A stretch of 64,000 nt of DNA from assembly GCF_018143015.1 (NCBI RefSeq), contig NC_054757.1:6616501-6680500 (forward strand), given 5' to 3'. Origin of the DNA: Lytechinus variegatus. Taxonomy: Eukaryota; Echinodermata; Echinoidea; Temnopleuroida; Toxopneustidae. A program made the translations under genes and the position numbers. Every line of letters starts with the position of its first letter. The first letter of the stretch is position 1. Shown piece by piece: positions 1 to 12,200 of the stretch. The notes under the pieces were generated by a model, which searched no databases, was not told the DNA's origin, and worked only from the letters and a program-made list of their open reading frames with translations.

Positions 1-1805
1 TCAAGCTATGATCGATCACTAGCTCTGCTGCACTTCTTGAGGTGAAGGTACCTTTGTTTTGCATGATATACAATGGCAATTTCAAGTTCGGTGCTAGTGG
101 TGGTGTTTGCATTCAAAGCACAATTTAGATTACTTACCAAAGTTTTAACAACAGTTTTATTATAAATCTGAGTTTATGAAAATAATGTATATCAGTAAAA
201 TCACACTACTTATAGAGATCAATACCAAGTGACTCTGTCCCTATACCCATCTCATGTTCATTTTGGTGCTGAGCTGATGTAAAAATCTTACACAACACCA
301 ACACCAAAAGGTCAACACCGAACTTGAAATCACTTAAAGTGATTGGTTAACATTGGTTTGACTTTTAAAAAATCTGAGCTAGAAGGTCACACTTGTCACC
401 TGTGTCTGTGATATGTTCCAAAAATGAAGCCCTGAAAAAATTGCGTTCGAAAATGATTATTTAGTGCTTCAAAAATTGAAATATAAAGTGACCGGAAACA
501 CCATCTTAATTTCATCCCATACACTTATGTGTACTATTTAGGTGTCTATAAGACGCCTAATTACAAAATCAGGGTTTGCCTTGTATTTTTAGCTTTTCAT
601 TCTCAATAATGGTTGTTTTCAGGGTTTATTAGTTCTAATACATGCACTTGTACACATGTTTCATCTTGGTTTGAGAATTTTTTAAATCGGCTGCTCACAA
701 AGTTAAACAATACCTTTAATATAAAGGCTGAACGCTCCCACTGTTGTATATGATTTCATACCCCATTACCCTGAGCGGTTAAGTAATTACTACCCAGCGT
801 CCGGGACCGTTCATGTGCCAATTAACGATGACACCCTAATTGATCCTCCTTACGGGGGCAATCTCTCTATGGACATCGTTAAAAGGTCTGTCTGACATTT
901 CAGAGTTCCTTCCTTGGTGATCACACACAGACCCCTCATCATTAATAAAAGTAAGCTGCTACAGTGATGGCTTATGAGAAAATGATACTCATCTAACATG
1001 AAATATCCAGTGAATAAGTGAAAATCCAGTGAAAAAAAATCCAGAGAATAAGAACATGGCCAGATGGTGCTGAGTAATCCATTGAAAGGCAAATATCTAT
1101 AGATGCAAAATATATTACTATTCAAATGCTACATAATCATTTTCACAACACATTCACAGTGTTTGATAAAACAAATCAAAGGCAATGTTAATCCACCATT
1201 TTGCAAACAACCTATCATGGTAATGATACTAATTTGAATTTTAATTCATCAATCAATTTTTAAAAGCAGCCTATCTATCCTCACATTCTCAGAAACCTTA
1301 AATTACTTGTTTTATTATTCAAACACAGTCTGAAAACAATATTTTTAAAGTTTTCAGTTAAAAGAATATACCAACATCTGAATATATATTACAGGTACTG
1401 TATCTATGCATAATTATGTATAAAATTGACCCCCTTTTCTTTTCAACACCAAATAAAATATTACCAAACTCAAAACAGAGGAGAGAAAAATAACTTTTGA
1501 AAGTCAAGGTTCTTTGCACTATATTCATAATTAATTTCAGGTGCTCTATTTGACCCAATTTGTGTCAAAATGTGGTCAGAAGGTCTTTCAATATCCTAAC
1601 CTCCACCACAGCCACATGCAATTTTTGTTAATCAAAGTCAGCATGATTTTAACAGGAATAAATTGGAAGCACATTTTTTGTCAGGGTATCCCATTTTGAT
1701 AACAGAAGGGGTTCTTAACTTATGGGTGGAAAGGAACAAGCTTTCAAGTTCTAAATTATGAAACTTTCTTTCTCCCTTTGGGATAGCGCTATCTTTCTTT
1801 ACAAC
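1..1805. other. AT-rich stretch without a supportable gene
   Basis: I see no gene, RNA or transposon end here. A short minus-strand frame near 840-930 (reading ...VITKEGTLKCQTDLL...) looks mildly coding and ends at a GTAAGG that could act as a donor, but nothing connects it to other exons. Confidence 0.4.
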
Positions 1806-2035
1806 TTTTCCATATAGAGTTTCAAACATTTGAAATAGCAAATCAGAATTTTGTTTTTGTACATGTATCTCCAATATGAGATTTTGTTCTATCAAAATTC
1901 ATATTATCTTAAGCAAATCATTTTCCATACAGAGTTTCAAACATTTGAAATAGCAAATCAGAATTTTGTTTTTGTACATGTATCTCCAATATGAGATTTT
2001 GTTCTATCAAAATTCATATTATCTTAAGCAAATCA
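1806..2035. repeat. 115-bp tandem duplication, two copies
   Basis: The 115 bases at 1806-1920 recur directly as 1921-2035, beginning TTTTCCATA(T/C)AGAG and ending AAGCAAATCA. I find one base difference (T/C near the start), so the duplication is young. It is non-coding in appearance. Confidence 0.95.
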
Positions 2036-2128
2036 TGTTTTACTTCTTAAATGTCCATTTTGCTGTCACCTGCAGCTGCCAAAGCTCCTGGGAGGTTTAC
2101 CATATAACTTAGCTATAGCAAGATATAC

Positions 2129-2645
2129 ATCGGGGGGGGGGGGGGGCACTCAGTATATAATGCATAGTGGGTATGTGCCACGGAGGGGACCCCCATTTTC
2201 ACACTCAAATTTCCGTTCCAAGGCATAGCATTTTTGCCTTGTTGAGAAAAAAGAACAAAGAAAGCCGCTCCAAGGCATAGCATTTTCTTCTTATTGAGAA
2301 AAAAGAAGAGGGAAATCCGCTCCAAAGCTTCACATATTTTTCGTTACGCCGCTCCGATCGCATTGAATGAGCTGCAATTTTGGTGAAAAGCGGCCGCAGA
2401 GCTCCCCGGGCGGAGGCCGCGCTAGCTGCATCATGCACGCATGGCCGTTCCATAGGGATGCATACGCAATCACACGCTGGCAATCCGTTCCAAGGACCCC
2501 CGTTTTCACAAACATTTGTCGTTCCGAAGCCCGTTCCGAGGACCCTCCTTTTTACAATAAGCCCGCTCCAAGGCCCCCGTTTTTTGTCTCGCCCGCGGCA
2601 CACCCCCACCACATTTTTGGTCGAGTGCCCCCCCCCCCCCCCCGG
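2129..2645. repeat. GC-rich degenerate repeat bounded by poly-G and poly-C
   Basis: A run of G (about 2132-2146) opens the block and a run of C (about 2627-2642) closes it: GGGGGCACTCAG on the left, GAGTGCCCCCC on the right, so the ends are inverted. Inside, phrases such as CGCTCCAAGGCATAGCATTTT and CGTTCCAAGGACCCCCGTTTT recur in degenerate form. The overlapping open frames on both strands are by-products of this repeat. The flanking 2036-2128 and 2646-3097 hold nothing recognisable. Confidence 0.7.
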
Positions 2646-3097
2646 ATATACAAAGCAAGAACTACATCTCAAACTCGCTTATTGAAAAGTGATCAAGTTA
2701 GTGCATGCGTGTATTACATGTACTACGAAAGTGGTTCTTCTTTGTCCTTTTTTCCCTCTTCTTCTTTACCGCCCAGAATTAATACTTTTGGATGCCCTTA
2801 TGTATTTTGTATTCCAATCTTAATTTTGTAACAAACACTAATTTTTCATATCAGTTGGCTGGTTATTCTTGATGTACATACATAAAATCTAGACTACCTA
2901 AATATAGGCCTATTGTGATATTGGATAAAATTGAAACAATCTTACTTTTATTTCCCAACGACTCAATAATCTTTCCTCATTTATAAATCAAAATCAATTA
3001 AATCATTTTTTTTTCTTTCTGTTCTTGTTCATTGGTGATAATTCAACAAAAATCCCAATTATTTGTGAAAGGAAATATATGGCAAACTGGTACCATG

Positions 3098-3572
3098 AGG
3101 TGGTTTCAGACCGCCTCGAAGTTCGCCAGTTCCAGGTATTCTCTGATCGGGAAATTTACCCCGATCAGAAAATACCAGGTATTTTGGTAATGTGAAAGCA
3201 AACTACGCGTAATCTCCCCGAAAGAAAATACCCGCTAAATAGTAGGTACTTGGCGAAATTACGAGAAGTTTCGTGGGGATTTTTCCAAGGTCGCAGGTAT
3301 TTTGGCGATGTGAAAGCAAATTACGGGAACTTTTATCCCAGCGTGTCGTTGGACGCGGCGGCGTGGGTGGCTGCTGGGCTAGAGATTTTGAATCTCCCGC
3401 CTTGCCTGCTTATCAGACCACACTGCGCATGCTCGTAACTTCGGGAACTTATCCCGAAGGATGTGTTTAGGGGCGGTGTGAATGCAGGAATAATTAACGG
3501 GTATTTTTTAGCCTTAAAAAGTTCTCGTAATTTAACGGGGATTCTTGTGATCGAGGCGGTTTGAAACCGCCT
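3098..3572. mobile_element. 475-bp inverted-repeat element, copy 1
   Basis: The ends are inverted: AGGTGGTTTCAGACCGCCTC on the left and the complement GAGGCGGTTTGAAACCGCCT on the right. The trinucleotide ATG flanks both sides and may be a target duplication. An internal phrase GGTATTTTGG(T/C)(A/G)ATGTGAAAGCAAA occurs twice. It encodes no transposase, so it is a non-autonomous (MITE-like) element. A second copy begins 185 bases downstream. The short frames inside are not credible genes. Confidence 0.85.
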
Positions 3573-3757
3573 ATGTATGCACTGAATGTCCCACACACTA
3601 CCAATCATGATTCATACATAACAATATTCATGGCCGGTAATGACCCTCTTGATTGTCGCTATCTCTATTTCACATCACCATGAGAAGAACAAAAGTCCAT
3701 TAGCACCTTTGGTTGTGGATGTTTAAGAGCTGTTCAGTGTACCGAAGACCTATCAAT

Positions 3758-4232
3758 AGGTGGTTTCAGACCGCCTCGAAGTTCGCCAGTTCCAGGTATT
3801 CTCTGATCGGGAAATTTACCCCGATCAGAAAATACCAGGTATTTTGGTAATGTGAAAGCAAACTACGCGTAATTTCCCCGAAAGAAAATACCCGCTAAAT
3901 AGTAGGTACTTGGCGAAATTACGAGAACTTTCGTGGGGATTTTTCCAAGGTCGCAGGTATTTAGGCGATGTGAAAGCAAATTACGGGAACTTTTATCCCA
4001 GCGTGTCGTTGGACGCGGCGGCGTGGGTGGCTGCTGGGCAAGTGATTTTGAATCTCCCGCCTTGCCTGCTTATCAGACCACACTGCGCATGCTCGTAACT
4101 TCGGGAACTTATCCCGAAGGATGTGTTTCGGGGCGGTGTGAATGCAGGAATAATTAACGGGTATTTTTTAGCCTTAAAATGTTCTCGTAATTTAACGGGG
4201 ATTCTTGTGATCGAGGCGGTTTGAAACCACCT
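3758..4232. mobile_element. 475-bp inverted-repeat element, copy 2
   Basis: Same length, orientation and termini as the copy at 3098-3572, with roughly eight base differences seen by eye (for example CTCC/TTCC, GAAGTTT/GAACTTT, GCTAGAG/GCAAGTG). Flanking bases differ from copy 1 and read AT on each side. This fits two separate insertions of one family better than a simple tandem duplication. Confidence 0.85.
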
Positions 4233-7200
4233 ATTGGGTCATGATAGATAAGGAAATATAAGATGAGAGTGGGGATAATTATCTCTGTAAAGAGATTATA
4301 AAGAATAAGCAATGCATTATCCCCATGGCTGTTCCTTCTGTTCCACGACATTTGCTCCGGCGACAATTGCTCCACTGTAAATTGGAACGACCAACATCAA
4401 CCCTGGATGCAACAAAACGTATCTTTTTTTTGTACTCCTGAGACGCCCTCGAAATGCACCTCAAGCGGGCTTGTCAGGATAACGTACTATACATGGAAGG
4501 AGAGGTGGTCTTGCACGATTTCCTAAGCACTTTTCTTCCCTATCTTTCATTTACTTTTTCTAACTGATATAGATTTAACAAAGAAATTGTTCTGTTTTGG
4601 GGAAAACCAGGAAAGCAAATTAACAAGGCAACAATAATAACAACGACTATCCTCAACCTTACCCTCAACCTAATATAAAACCCTATTGTTATCCTAACCC
4701 TACCCCTGTGTCTCAAACAAAATAAAGCCAGGAGCCAATGTCGTGACACCGTTCCTTTTGCCAGTGTAGGAATATTAATTGTGCATTAATTTAGGTTTGC
4801 TTTTGACATCTGTCATATCTGTTTAGACTCAGACAGAAAAATGAACTAGAACTCTATGTTTAACTTATTCTTCCTTATCTCCATTATTTTTTATGCTTAG
4901 GTTACGTTCTTGTTGTGTTGCTGATTATTTCAACTTATAATTCATTATTTTCCATTATCTATTTTATTATCAAAATACTAGTATTTGTAGAAAGGGGTCA
5001 TCACCAAACCTGATCTCCCTTTTCACAAACAAGTTTATGGAGAACAATGTATAAAATTCCATCCATTTTATTTATTACATTTTGAAGGATTTAGGGGCAT
5101 CATTTGAGTACACATGTTGCTTTTAAGAACTCATGACTTCAGAAAATATTACTAATCTGAATGCTACAAGCTTTATAAGCTAGCCACCAGCTAGTTCCTA
5201 ACTAGTTGCTAGATTGCGCTAAACTCAAAGTGACACTCATAGACTGTAGTTGCCTGCTGTGCTGTGACTATTGTATTTGCAAGCAAAGTTGCCCAAAATA
5301 TAATTTTGGACAACTGGCTATTTTGATCAATCACTGACATACCATCCGAATACCATCCCACGGGGTAACACAAAAAACATAAACGCGATGGTTGAGTAGG
5401 CTGTTAATTTTTTAATAGGCAGACTGGAAAGGTGACACTTCTGAGTACATCCCAAGTATTCCACTGACCTTGTACATGAACATGTGTATGATATCTTGAC
5501 CATCACCTGACCGCCTGACAGACCCTATTCACATTGGATTGTGCTATCCCTCTTATGAATATTCTAGACAAACGATTGGTCAATTTGCGATCATGTGACA
5601 AAGTATAGTTTCAATATGTCATGTCATCGCCCGCAAGTAGCTCTGTATAGATTTCTTCAAGCTCCATATATTTTTCGATATACTTTCATGGGGAGAACTG
5701 CGCATGCTCTTGCTCGATATGTTCCCTCAACGTTGAACTGCGCATGCTCCCTGACTCGACCCAGATTCGATTATCCGCAATCGATCATAAATATAGTAAA
5801 ATACAAGCTCTTGCTCAAATTACTTACCCACAATTTCAAATATTTACTGTGGAATTGTGCTTGTTGCACACGTGTTGTCTGTAATATGGTGGATGGCTGT
5901 TGATAATAGCAATAAATTGAGGGCAGTATTGCATAAATTTATTTAAAGGCGTTAAAGAAATTTACAATGTTTCAACTTAACCCGCGTTCCAACTAACCCT
6001 GATCTCCCTTACACTTTTACAGATCCATCTTCTAACGTAAATGTATTTATTGTTTTTCCTTTAATTATTCATATCAAACCTTATATATCAACATAAATAT
6101 GAAATATGTTAAAATATTTGTCACCATACACAATTGATTTATTCTCTCTTATTTGTATACAGTGCACTCTTCCTACTTGAATTGTATGTTGTATGTTTTC
6201 AATATGAATTTGAAATAAATAAATGAAATGAAATGAAAGCTCAAATTGTTTCAGAATTCCATGTTCAAAGGCTTGTATTGCATAGAAACTTTGAAAAGAT
6301 TAATTCATTGTCGATTAGCACCTTGGCCCATGATATAAAATATCATTTAAAGACGTTTAGTGTACATTAGATCAATTCAAAACATTTATTTTCACGATAG
6401 ATTTGCCCCTTTAAAGAGACCTGTAAAAAGAGCTCCCCCAAGATCACACAACAAAAAGTCATGATCAAACACATCCTGTCCATGGGCAACAGATGAATAA
6501 GAATAGTACTCTGACCACCTGATTGTCTAGCTGACCGACAAAACTATAATCATCATCGACCAAGATGTAAATTGGAATGATTTTGAGGATCTGAGTGTAC
6601 TTGTGGCAACATCAGACTATTAAAGCTTGCTAAGAATATTGAAAAATAATTTTTGAAGGAGCAGTGGTTGGGGTATGTAGAGATGCACAATATCCTGAAA
6701 TTTGCAAGTGAGCAAAAAACAAGCGAGCAAAGCAAGCGAACAAAAAGTAAAGTTCTGAGGGGGAAACGTTATGATGAATATAGTCTATAATTTCCTAATA
6801 TTTGTGAGTAAGCGACGCAAGTGAACAAAAAATAAACATCTCTTTAAACCATTGGCCATGATTTGACTTAAGAAATAATGCTTATTTTCATACTGTACAC
6901 TCTTGCTGGAATTACAATACATGTACCTCTGACACTGGACTCAAAATAAGTAATTAGTTCGGTCACATATATGGCACCTAAACTTGTAATCAATATCAAA
7001 AGAAATTCAATATGAAATACTACGTTGAAATATGTGTTGTCAGCATACACAACTGATTTGCCATTACAGTCCAACAATTCTCCATCAGCAACATTACATC
7101 AGTGGCAGTGTGCTCAGATGTTGAGAAGAAGTTCAAAACTCATAGATATTCATGGATATAAACTCTCACCCACTTTTTACCCTTTATCTTGCCTGATTCC

Positions 7201-8020
7201 AAATGAACAATGCACCTTTTTCACCTTAAGTGCTTTACAAAACTGTTATATTTACCATACATTTTGGTCTGTCAATCACCTATACACTTCTAATGATAGT
7301 GTTGGAAATAACGACAGGGCTTTTCCTTTTAAAAGGGATAATGAGGGAAATCTTCTTTCTAATCCTATCACTTCAATGGCCTTCATAGTAAATCTGTGTT
7401 TAGCTGACACAGATTAGCAAGCATATAAAAGTCACTATTCTCTTTGTAAAAGAGATGTTGTTTGCATTGGGCGATAGGTTAGCTTTCCTAATAGGATGTA
7501 AGTATTACAAGAGTTATTCTAGTTCATCCTTCACTGAACTTAAATATAATTTTTGATATCATGCCAAATTGAGCTTGTTAAAGTGACACCAAGTGAACTT
7601 GGCTGTAATTACAGTATGTTCTACAGCTGTAGCACTTTCATACCAGTAAGTCAACAGCCCACTGGGCCTCAGAAGTTTTCCAGGAGGTCCAGAGGTCGAC
7701 CAAATATCATAACAACTTACAAAATTCAACAATGAACATTATTTTTGATCATGTAAAAAATAAGAATAAACATGGATTTATCTTAATGGCGCTTCTTACA
7801 CAAGGGTAGAAACTGCCTCTTGAAGTAGAAAGCAAGCCTAATGATAAGAGAGTTTTTCGGATGTCGTTTGCAAGTTTGTGTAGCATACCTTTGGATTCAA
7901 CACATATCAACTACAATTATATTTTACCTCAAAACAGAATTGAGCACAGCACTTTGGGATACTAATTTAGTTATCATTGAGTTAAGATAGGATTCTTTGT
8001 TTCTCTTCAACACTGCTTTT
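4233..8020. other. No defined gene; LINE-like tail at ~6150-6240
   Basis: No gene is supported. Around 6187-6240 the sequence runs into AAATAAATAAATGAAATGAAATG, the kind of short-repeat tail left by CR1/L2-type LINE insertions on the plus strand (inference). Near 6700-6830 the phrases GCGAGCAAAGCAAGCGAACAA and GTAAGCGACGCAAGTGAACAA are degenerate copies of one motif. Confidence 0.4.
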
Positions 8021-8023
8021 CTC

Positions 8024-8130
8024 CCCCCCCCCCCCCCTTCCTCTCTCTCTCCTCAGTTTCTTCCTCTTCACTATCGAGCCCTTAATCTGTCTTTTACCCC
8101 CCCTCTCTCTCTCTCTCTCTGTTACTTTTT
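8024..8130. repeat. C homopolymer and CT-rich low-complexity tract
   Basis: A run of about 14 C is followed by CTCTCTCT stretches and a second CTCTCTCTCTCT block near 8103-8122. Simple sequence; the plus-strand frame across it is Pro/Ser/Leu-rich and not a gene. Confidence 0.8.
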
Positions 8131-8231
8131 ACTGATCTTGTCTTGCTACCGACCCAACAGGAAGGAACTTACTGTCAGCCAGCTAATTATTTGCAAGTGT
8201 TGGTGATTGTCGCATCAACCATCTACTTCAG

Positions 8232-8365
8232 AAAGGGTCGAAGACGTCGCTTGGCGGCACTTGTTCAGTAAGGAGGTTGTGACAAGGAGATCGCAGGAAG
8301 AATATGTCCACTTCCATAACAGGAAGATGCATTACAAGACAGCAGCTCCTGCTTCATCTCAATAT
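8232..8365 (+). CDS. Possible internal exon of an unidentified gene
   Basis: Between a candidate acceptor (ATCTACTTCAG, AG at 8230-8231) and a donor (AATAT then GTGAGA at 8366) one frame stays open and reads ERVEDVAWRHLFSKEVV followed by TRRSQEEYVHFHNRKMHYK. The residue mix (charged, with Trp, His and Tyr) resembles real protein rather than translated repeat, and GC content is above the flanks. A stop lies just upstream of the acceptor in the same frame, so it would have to be an exon. I do not recognise the family, and no partner exon is identified. Confidence 0.33.
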
Positions 8366-8673
8366 GTGAGATTAATGTCCTCTCAGAACATTTCATTCAT
8401 TAATTTTCAATTTTGAGTCCCTAGATGTGGCCTATTTTACTGTGAGCTCCTCACTTTCTCTCCCCCTCCCTGCCCCTTCCTATTCTCCTCCCTATTTTTC
8501 AAAGCCTTCTCCTCTTTCTCCTCTTCCTCATTCTCCATCTCTCTAGTCTACTGCCCTTCCCTCTTTCTTTTCATTTGAACCACCTCACTTCTAAACATCA
8601 ATCCATATTCATCTGCACAAAGCCCCTTCACATATCAACTTCTAAGAACTATCTGTCTATAATGTACACAAGG

Positions 8674-8960
8674 GCCAGTATTCTGAAGTCAGGTTTAACT
8701 TAAACTTAGGTTTAAATTTGTGGTTGAAGTATGGATAGCCAAATCACTTACAGTAGAGATATAATATTTCAGCTCATGGCTCTCAAATCGTTCATAATTG
8801 TGTAGGAAGTATAAATAAATGATTGTCTTCACCATCGATGAATCAGGAAAGAGCACACTAAACATAAGAAACGTATAACTTAATTTTAAAAAAATTGACG
8901 CTAATGGCTTCCCAAGAGTTAGACCATGGTCTAAGTTAAACCTGACTTCAGAATACGGAC
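8674..8960. mobile_element. ~285-bp MITE-like element
   Basis: The left end GTATTCTGAAGTCAGGTTTA is repeated inverted at the right end as TAAACCTGACTTCAGAATAC; the match continues inward over AACTTA. The interior is AT-rich and non-coding. No clear target duplication was found. Confidence 0.8.
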
Positions 8961-9956
8961 TATTGATTTTTTTTGTCTCTGTTTCTGTTGACGTAACTCT
9001 TATAGGACCTCAGCCCATATATCTAAATCTTACCGTATCTTTATATCAATTATCAACCCATCTTGATTTCTATCTACATATCTTCTACCAGTCTTTCTAT
9101 TCATCTATTTATCAACCCATTTATTTTGAATCCATATCTATCTAGTAATAAACCTCCTGTAAATATATCCATTGATTGCATCTATGTATCAACATCATCA
9201 TCTATCATTCCTAATCTTGGTGTAATTTCTTTACCTATCCAGATATCTATCACACTACCAATCTGGTTAACTCACTTTATCATATCTTATCATTTTCTAT
9301 GCAACTGTTTAGTTTGCTCGTAGGTCTATGGTCCGATCTTCCCTTTTTTACCCTCCAAGCAAGCTAGATGTATATATAGTGAATCACTATATTAATAGCC
9401 TGTAACAATCATGACTAAACAATCTGACATTTAAAGGCGCAAGCACAGACACAAGCACCACAAAACATCAAATTTTATTGATGGTGATCAATAAATCTAA
9501 ATACAATCTGCGCCTTGTTTATAAATACAGAGTGTCCCTCCATTACAACATACTTGCAGAAAGAGATATCATACATGCTTGAGAGAGATTTTATTATTCC
9601 ATGAAGTAAACTAGAAAAGATAAAACATCCATTTTGTCTTGGCAACTGAGAAGATAAACAGGTTACTTGGCTATTGGCATGAGAGTGACGTCAAAATCAG
9701 GATTTCCTCTGCCAAATCACATTGAGGTAATTTGATAAAAAGCACAACGGATGTCTTCTTTCCGTAACATTAAGGAAGAGATGTCTGGTGATGATTTCCA
9801 TGCTTTTATCTCACCGTTTATTTTAAAAGTTTTGCATCCAAATGCTGAAGATTTTTACAGCAAATAGTTGGGTTAATCTTAAATTGTTGAGGTGCAATTC
9901 TTATGTGGAACATTTCTGTCATACTATCTTTGTTGCCAACATTACTGACACTATTA

Positions 9957-10343
9957 ACATCATCATCATTATCATCATCATCATAATCAGTATCATCACC
10001 ATCATCATCATCATCAGTATCATCATCAATATCGTCATCATCAGCATCATCATCATCAGCATCATCATCATCATCAGTATCATCATCATCATCAGTATCA
10101 TCATCATCATCAGTCATCAATATCACTGCCACCATCATCATTTTCATTATCATCATCATCAGCATCATCACCATCATCAGTATCATCATCATCATCATCA
10201 TCAGTATCATCATCATCATCATCAGTCATCAATATCACCGCCACCATCATCATGTTCATTATCATTATCATCATCCGCAGCAGCAGCAGCATCATCATCA
10301 TTAATCAACATCATCGCCACCATCATCATCAACAATTCAACAT
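9957..10343. repeat. ATC trinucleotide microsatellite (~390 bp)
   Basis: Imperfect (ATC/ATT/AGC)n array. It produces poly-Ile, poly-His, poly-Met and poly-Asp frames on the two strands that are not genes. A longer-period unit is also visible: ATCATCAGTCATCAATATCAC with a CGCCACCATCATCAT continuation recurs at ~10110 and ~10223. Confidence 0.97.
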
Positions 10344-10624
10344 CAACATCATATCTTAATTTGTATTCAATCCTTGCCCCTCCTCGTTTCATTTATGAAA
10401 GCTGAATAAGAAAAAGACATTTCCCATAGGTATTGATGAGGAGGTATTCCCCCAAATCCGTTGTCAACTTATGTACTTGTACTCTCAAAAGACAACAAAA
10501 AAGCATGTTTCTAAAACTAGTTTACTGGAAACCGGTTCAGGAAACCAGTTTGGAAGATCGCTTTGCTAGCGTTCCCATTTGATCACATGAACAAATTTTG
10601 ACTAGAGCGGTTTTCCATAGTTTT

Positions 10625-10777
10625 AGGCACCATTTCATAAAGCTTATAATACATACATGTAGTACTGACAGGTTGTCATTCACTGAAAACAGTTAAGGGA
10701 TTGGTTTATCTTAAGCCAATCAAAACCAAGGATTTCAATGACATTGTCAGTGAGCTGACAACTTTCATGAAACACTC
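10625..10777. mobile_element. MITE-like element, TTTCATGAA family
   Basis: The left end GGCACCATTTCATAAAG and right end CTTTCATGAAACACTCC are inverted relative to each other. Two other insertions with the same terminal logic lie at 30405-30547 and 60887-61047. Interior is non-coding. Confidence 0.6.
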
Positions 10778-11482
10778 CTGATTCATCTGAATCAATCGCA
10801 ACTCTTTAAGGTATCAAATCCCAGATCAATCAAATCTAATTAGATCTGTGCCCTCCTTTTAAATCCATATTGACAAAGCCTAAGCATGCAGGAGTCTACC
10901 CTTTCTGATGTTAAATGGGATATGGGCTGTTGGCCGAAAATCCCAAACGGTCAGGATATAGTCTCTCTGGACTATATAATTTCCTTTCGTAATCCCCCAT
11001 GCAACCCTGCCAGAACTTATAATGGATATGTTTTTGAACATGCATGGGTAAAGAGGTTAACCAGAAAATCATTTTTATTCTCTTCTGTTAACCTGAGAGG
11101 ATTCAGGTGTCTTTTATATAGATTATTATCAATAAGTCTGAGGAAAAAATGAAAACGAATGAGGGGGGGGGTCTCATAAAGCCCTGGTGTACGTCATCTA
11201 AAATTCTGAATGTATAACAACACAAAACAGGAAAGTTAATATTACCATATAATTAAAAACACACAACATGAAAATGAGGAAAATATCATACTGTCATCAA
11301 CTTCAGAAATTATAAAATGGGGTGGGGATCCTCAGAGAGGTACACATACCATCAAAAATCTTTAAAAGTTCCTGGAAATGAGAAAGCCAATATTTTCTAC
11401 ATCATCTACATATATGCTAATCCTCATTATGATTGGATGCCAAATAGCAAGTTGTGGACAAAAACACAAAATTGAAGTCATA

Positions 11483-11700
11483 GGGGGTGTTGCAAGAAAA
11501 TATTTGCAATCAATCGCAAATATTCGGTTGCAATTTTACAATTGATTGATCATTTTTAACTATAACTAATCAGTTTACACTCCTGTTTCATGGAGCAGAT
11601 TAGCAATCAATTCAAATGTGCAATAAATTGCATGGCATATTCTTGATTTCGAAAACGAAAATAGACTTGCGATTGATCGCAAGTTTCTTGCAACACCCCA
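11483..11700. mobile_element. MITE, GGGGTGTTGC family, copy 1
   Basis: Terminal inverted repeats GGGGTGTTGCAAGAAA and TTTCTTGCAACACCCC bound ~217 bp; inner arms (ATTTGCAATCAATCGCAA and TTGCGATTGATCGCAA) are also inverted. ATA flanks each side if the boundaries are set at G and A. A second copy in opposite orientation is at 47091-47302 with TAA on each side. Three-base target duplications with G-rich ends resemble PIF/Harbinger elements; that assignment is inference. Confidence 0.8.
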
Positions 11701-12009
11701 ATAACTTGGTCTGTATTTTCTCCAAATACTCAGCTGAGTTTACCAGCAGCTCAACATGACACCAATATAAAGCAGAAGATATGAGTGTTTGGGGGAGTCA
11801 GATCCTTGAAACTGTCTGGGAATAATGCATATATATTGGTTGAAACATTACAGATAAAACCTAGTTAAAACTCAAGTCAGAGAACTCTCATACATCATCA
11901 TAAACAAAACTCTTTGACGATTGATAGCCAGCCACAGTCAAACCACATAATCCATTTTTTTGGTGAAATTGTCTACACTAGAAACTTTTATTTCTAGAGG
12001 TGTAGACTA

Positions 12010-12200
12010 CGTCATACCTTCATTTTCTCATTACATTCCCCTGGGCATCCATTAACGGCCTCATTAAGACCGTATCCTAGGCTTTCATTACAAGATCTGT
12101 TGTCATGGGATGATGATGTCCGTGTAATAACAGTCTGCATTAATGGAACCACAATTGGGACCGGAGTAATCAGCGAAGAACAAAGGGACGGAGGAAGATT
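12010..12200 (-). CDS. Weak candidate exon, Cys-containing, unidentified
   Basis: On the minus strand a frame ending ...SCNESLGYGLNEAVNGCPG followed by ECNEKMK runs directly into a donor (ATGAAG then GTATGA). An overlapping frame reads SSVPLFFADYSGPNCGSINA, so two frames look protein-like and a frameshift or decay is possible. GC content is above the neighbourhood. Family unknown; no partner exon confirmed. Confidence 0.22.

Noticed and set aside
7025..7417. 130-codon frame starting MKYVLSAYTTDLP
   Set aside because: Composition matches translated AT-rich DNA; no domain or splice signals that link it to other exons.
9842..10405. Long open frames over ATC repeats (poly-Ile/His on plus; poly-Met and poly-Asp on minus); same at 31879-32860, 39757-40081 and 26197-26418
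   Set aside because: They are direct translations of trinucleotide microsatellites with no domain, and are open on several frames and both strands.
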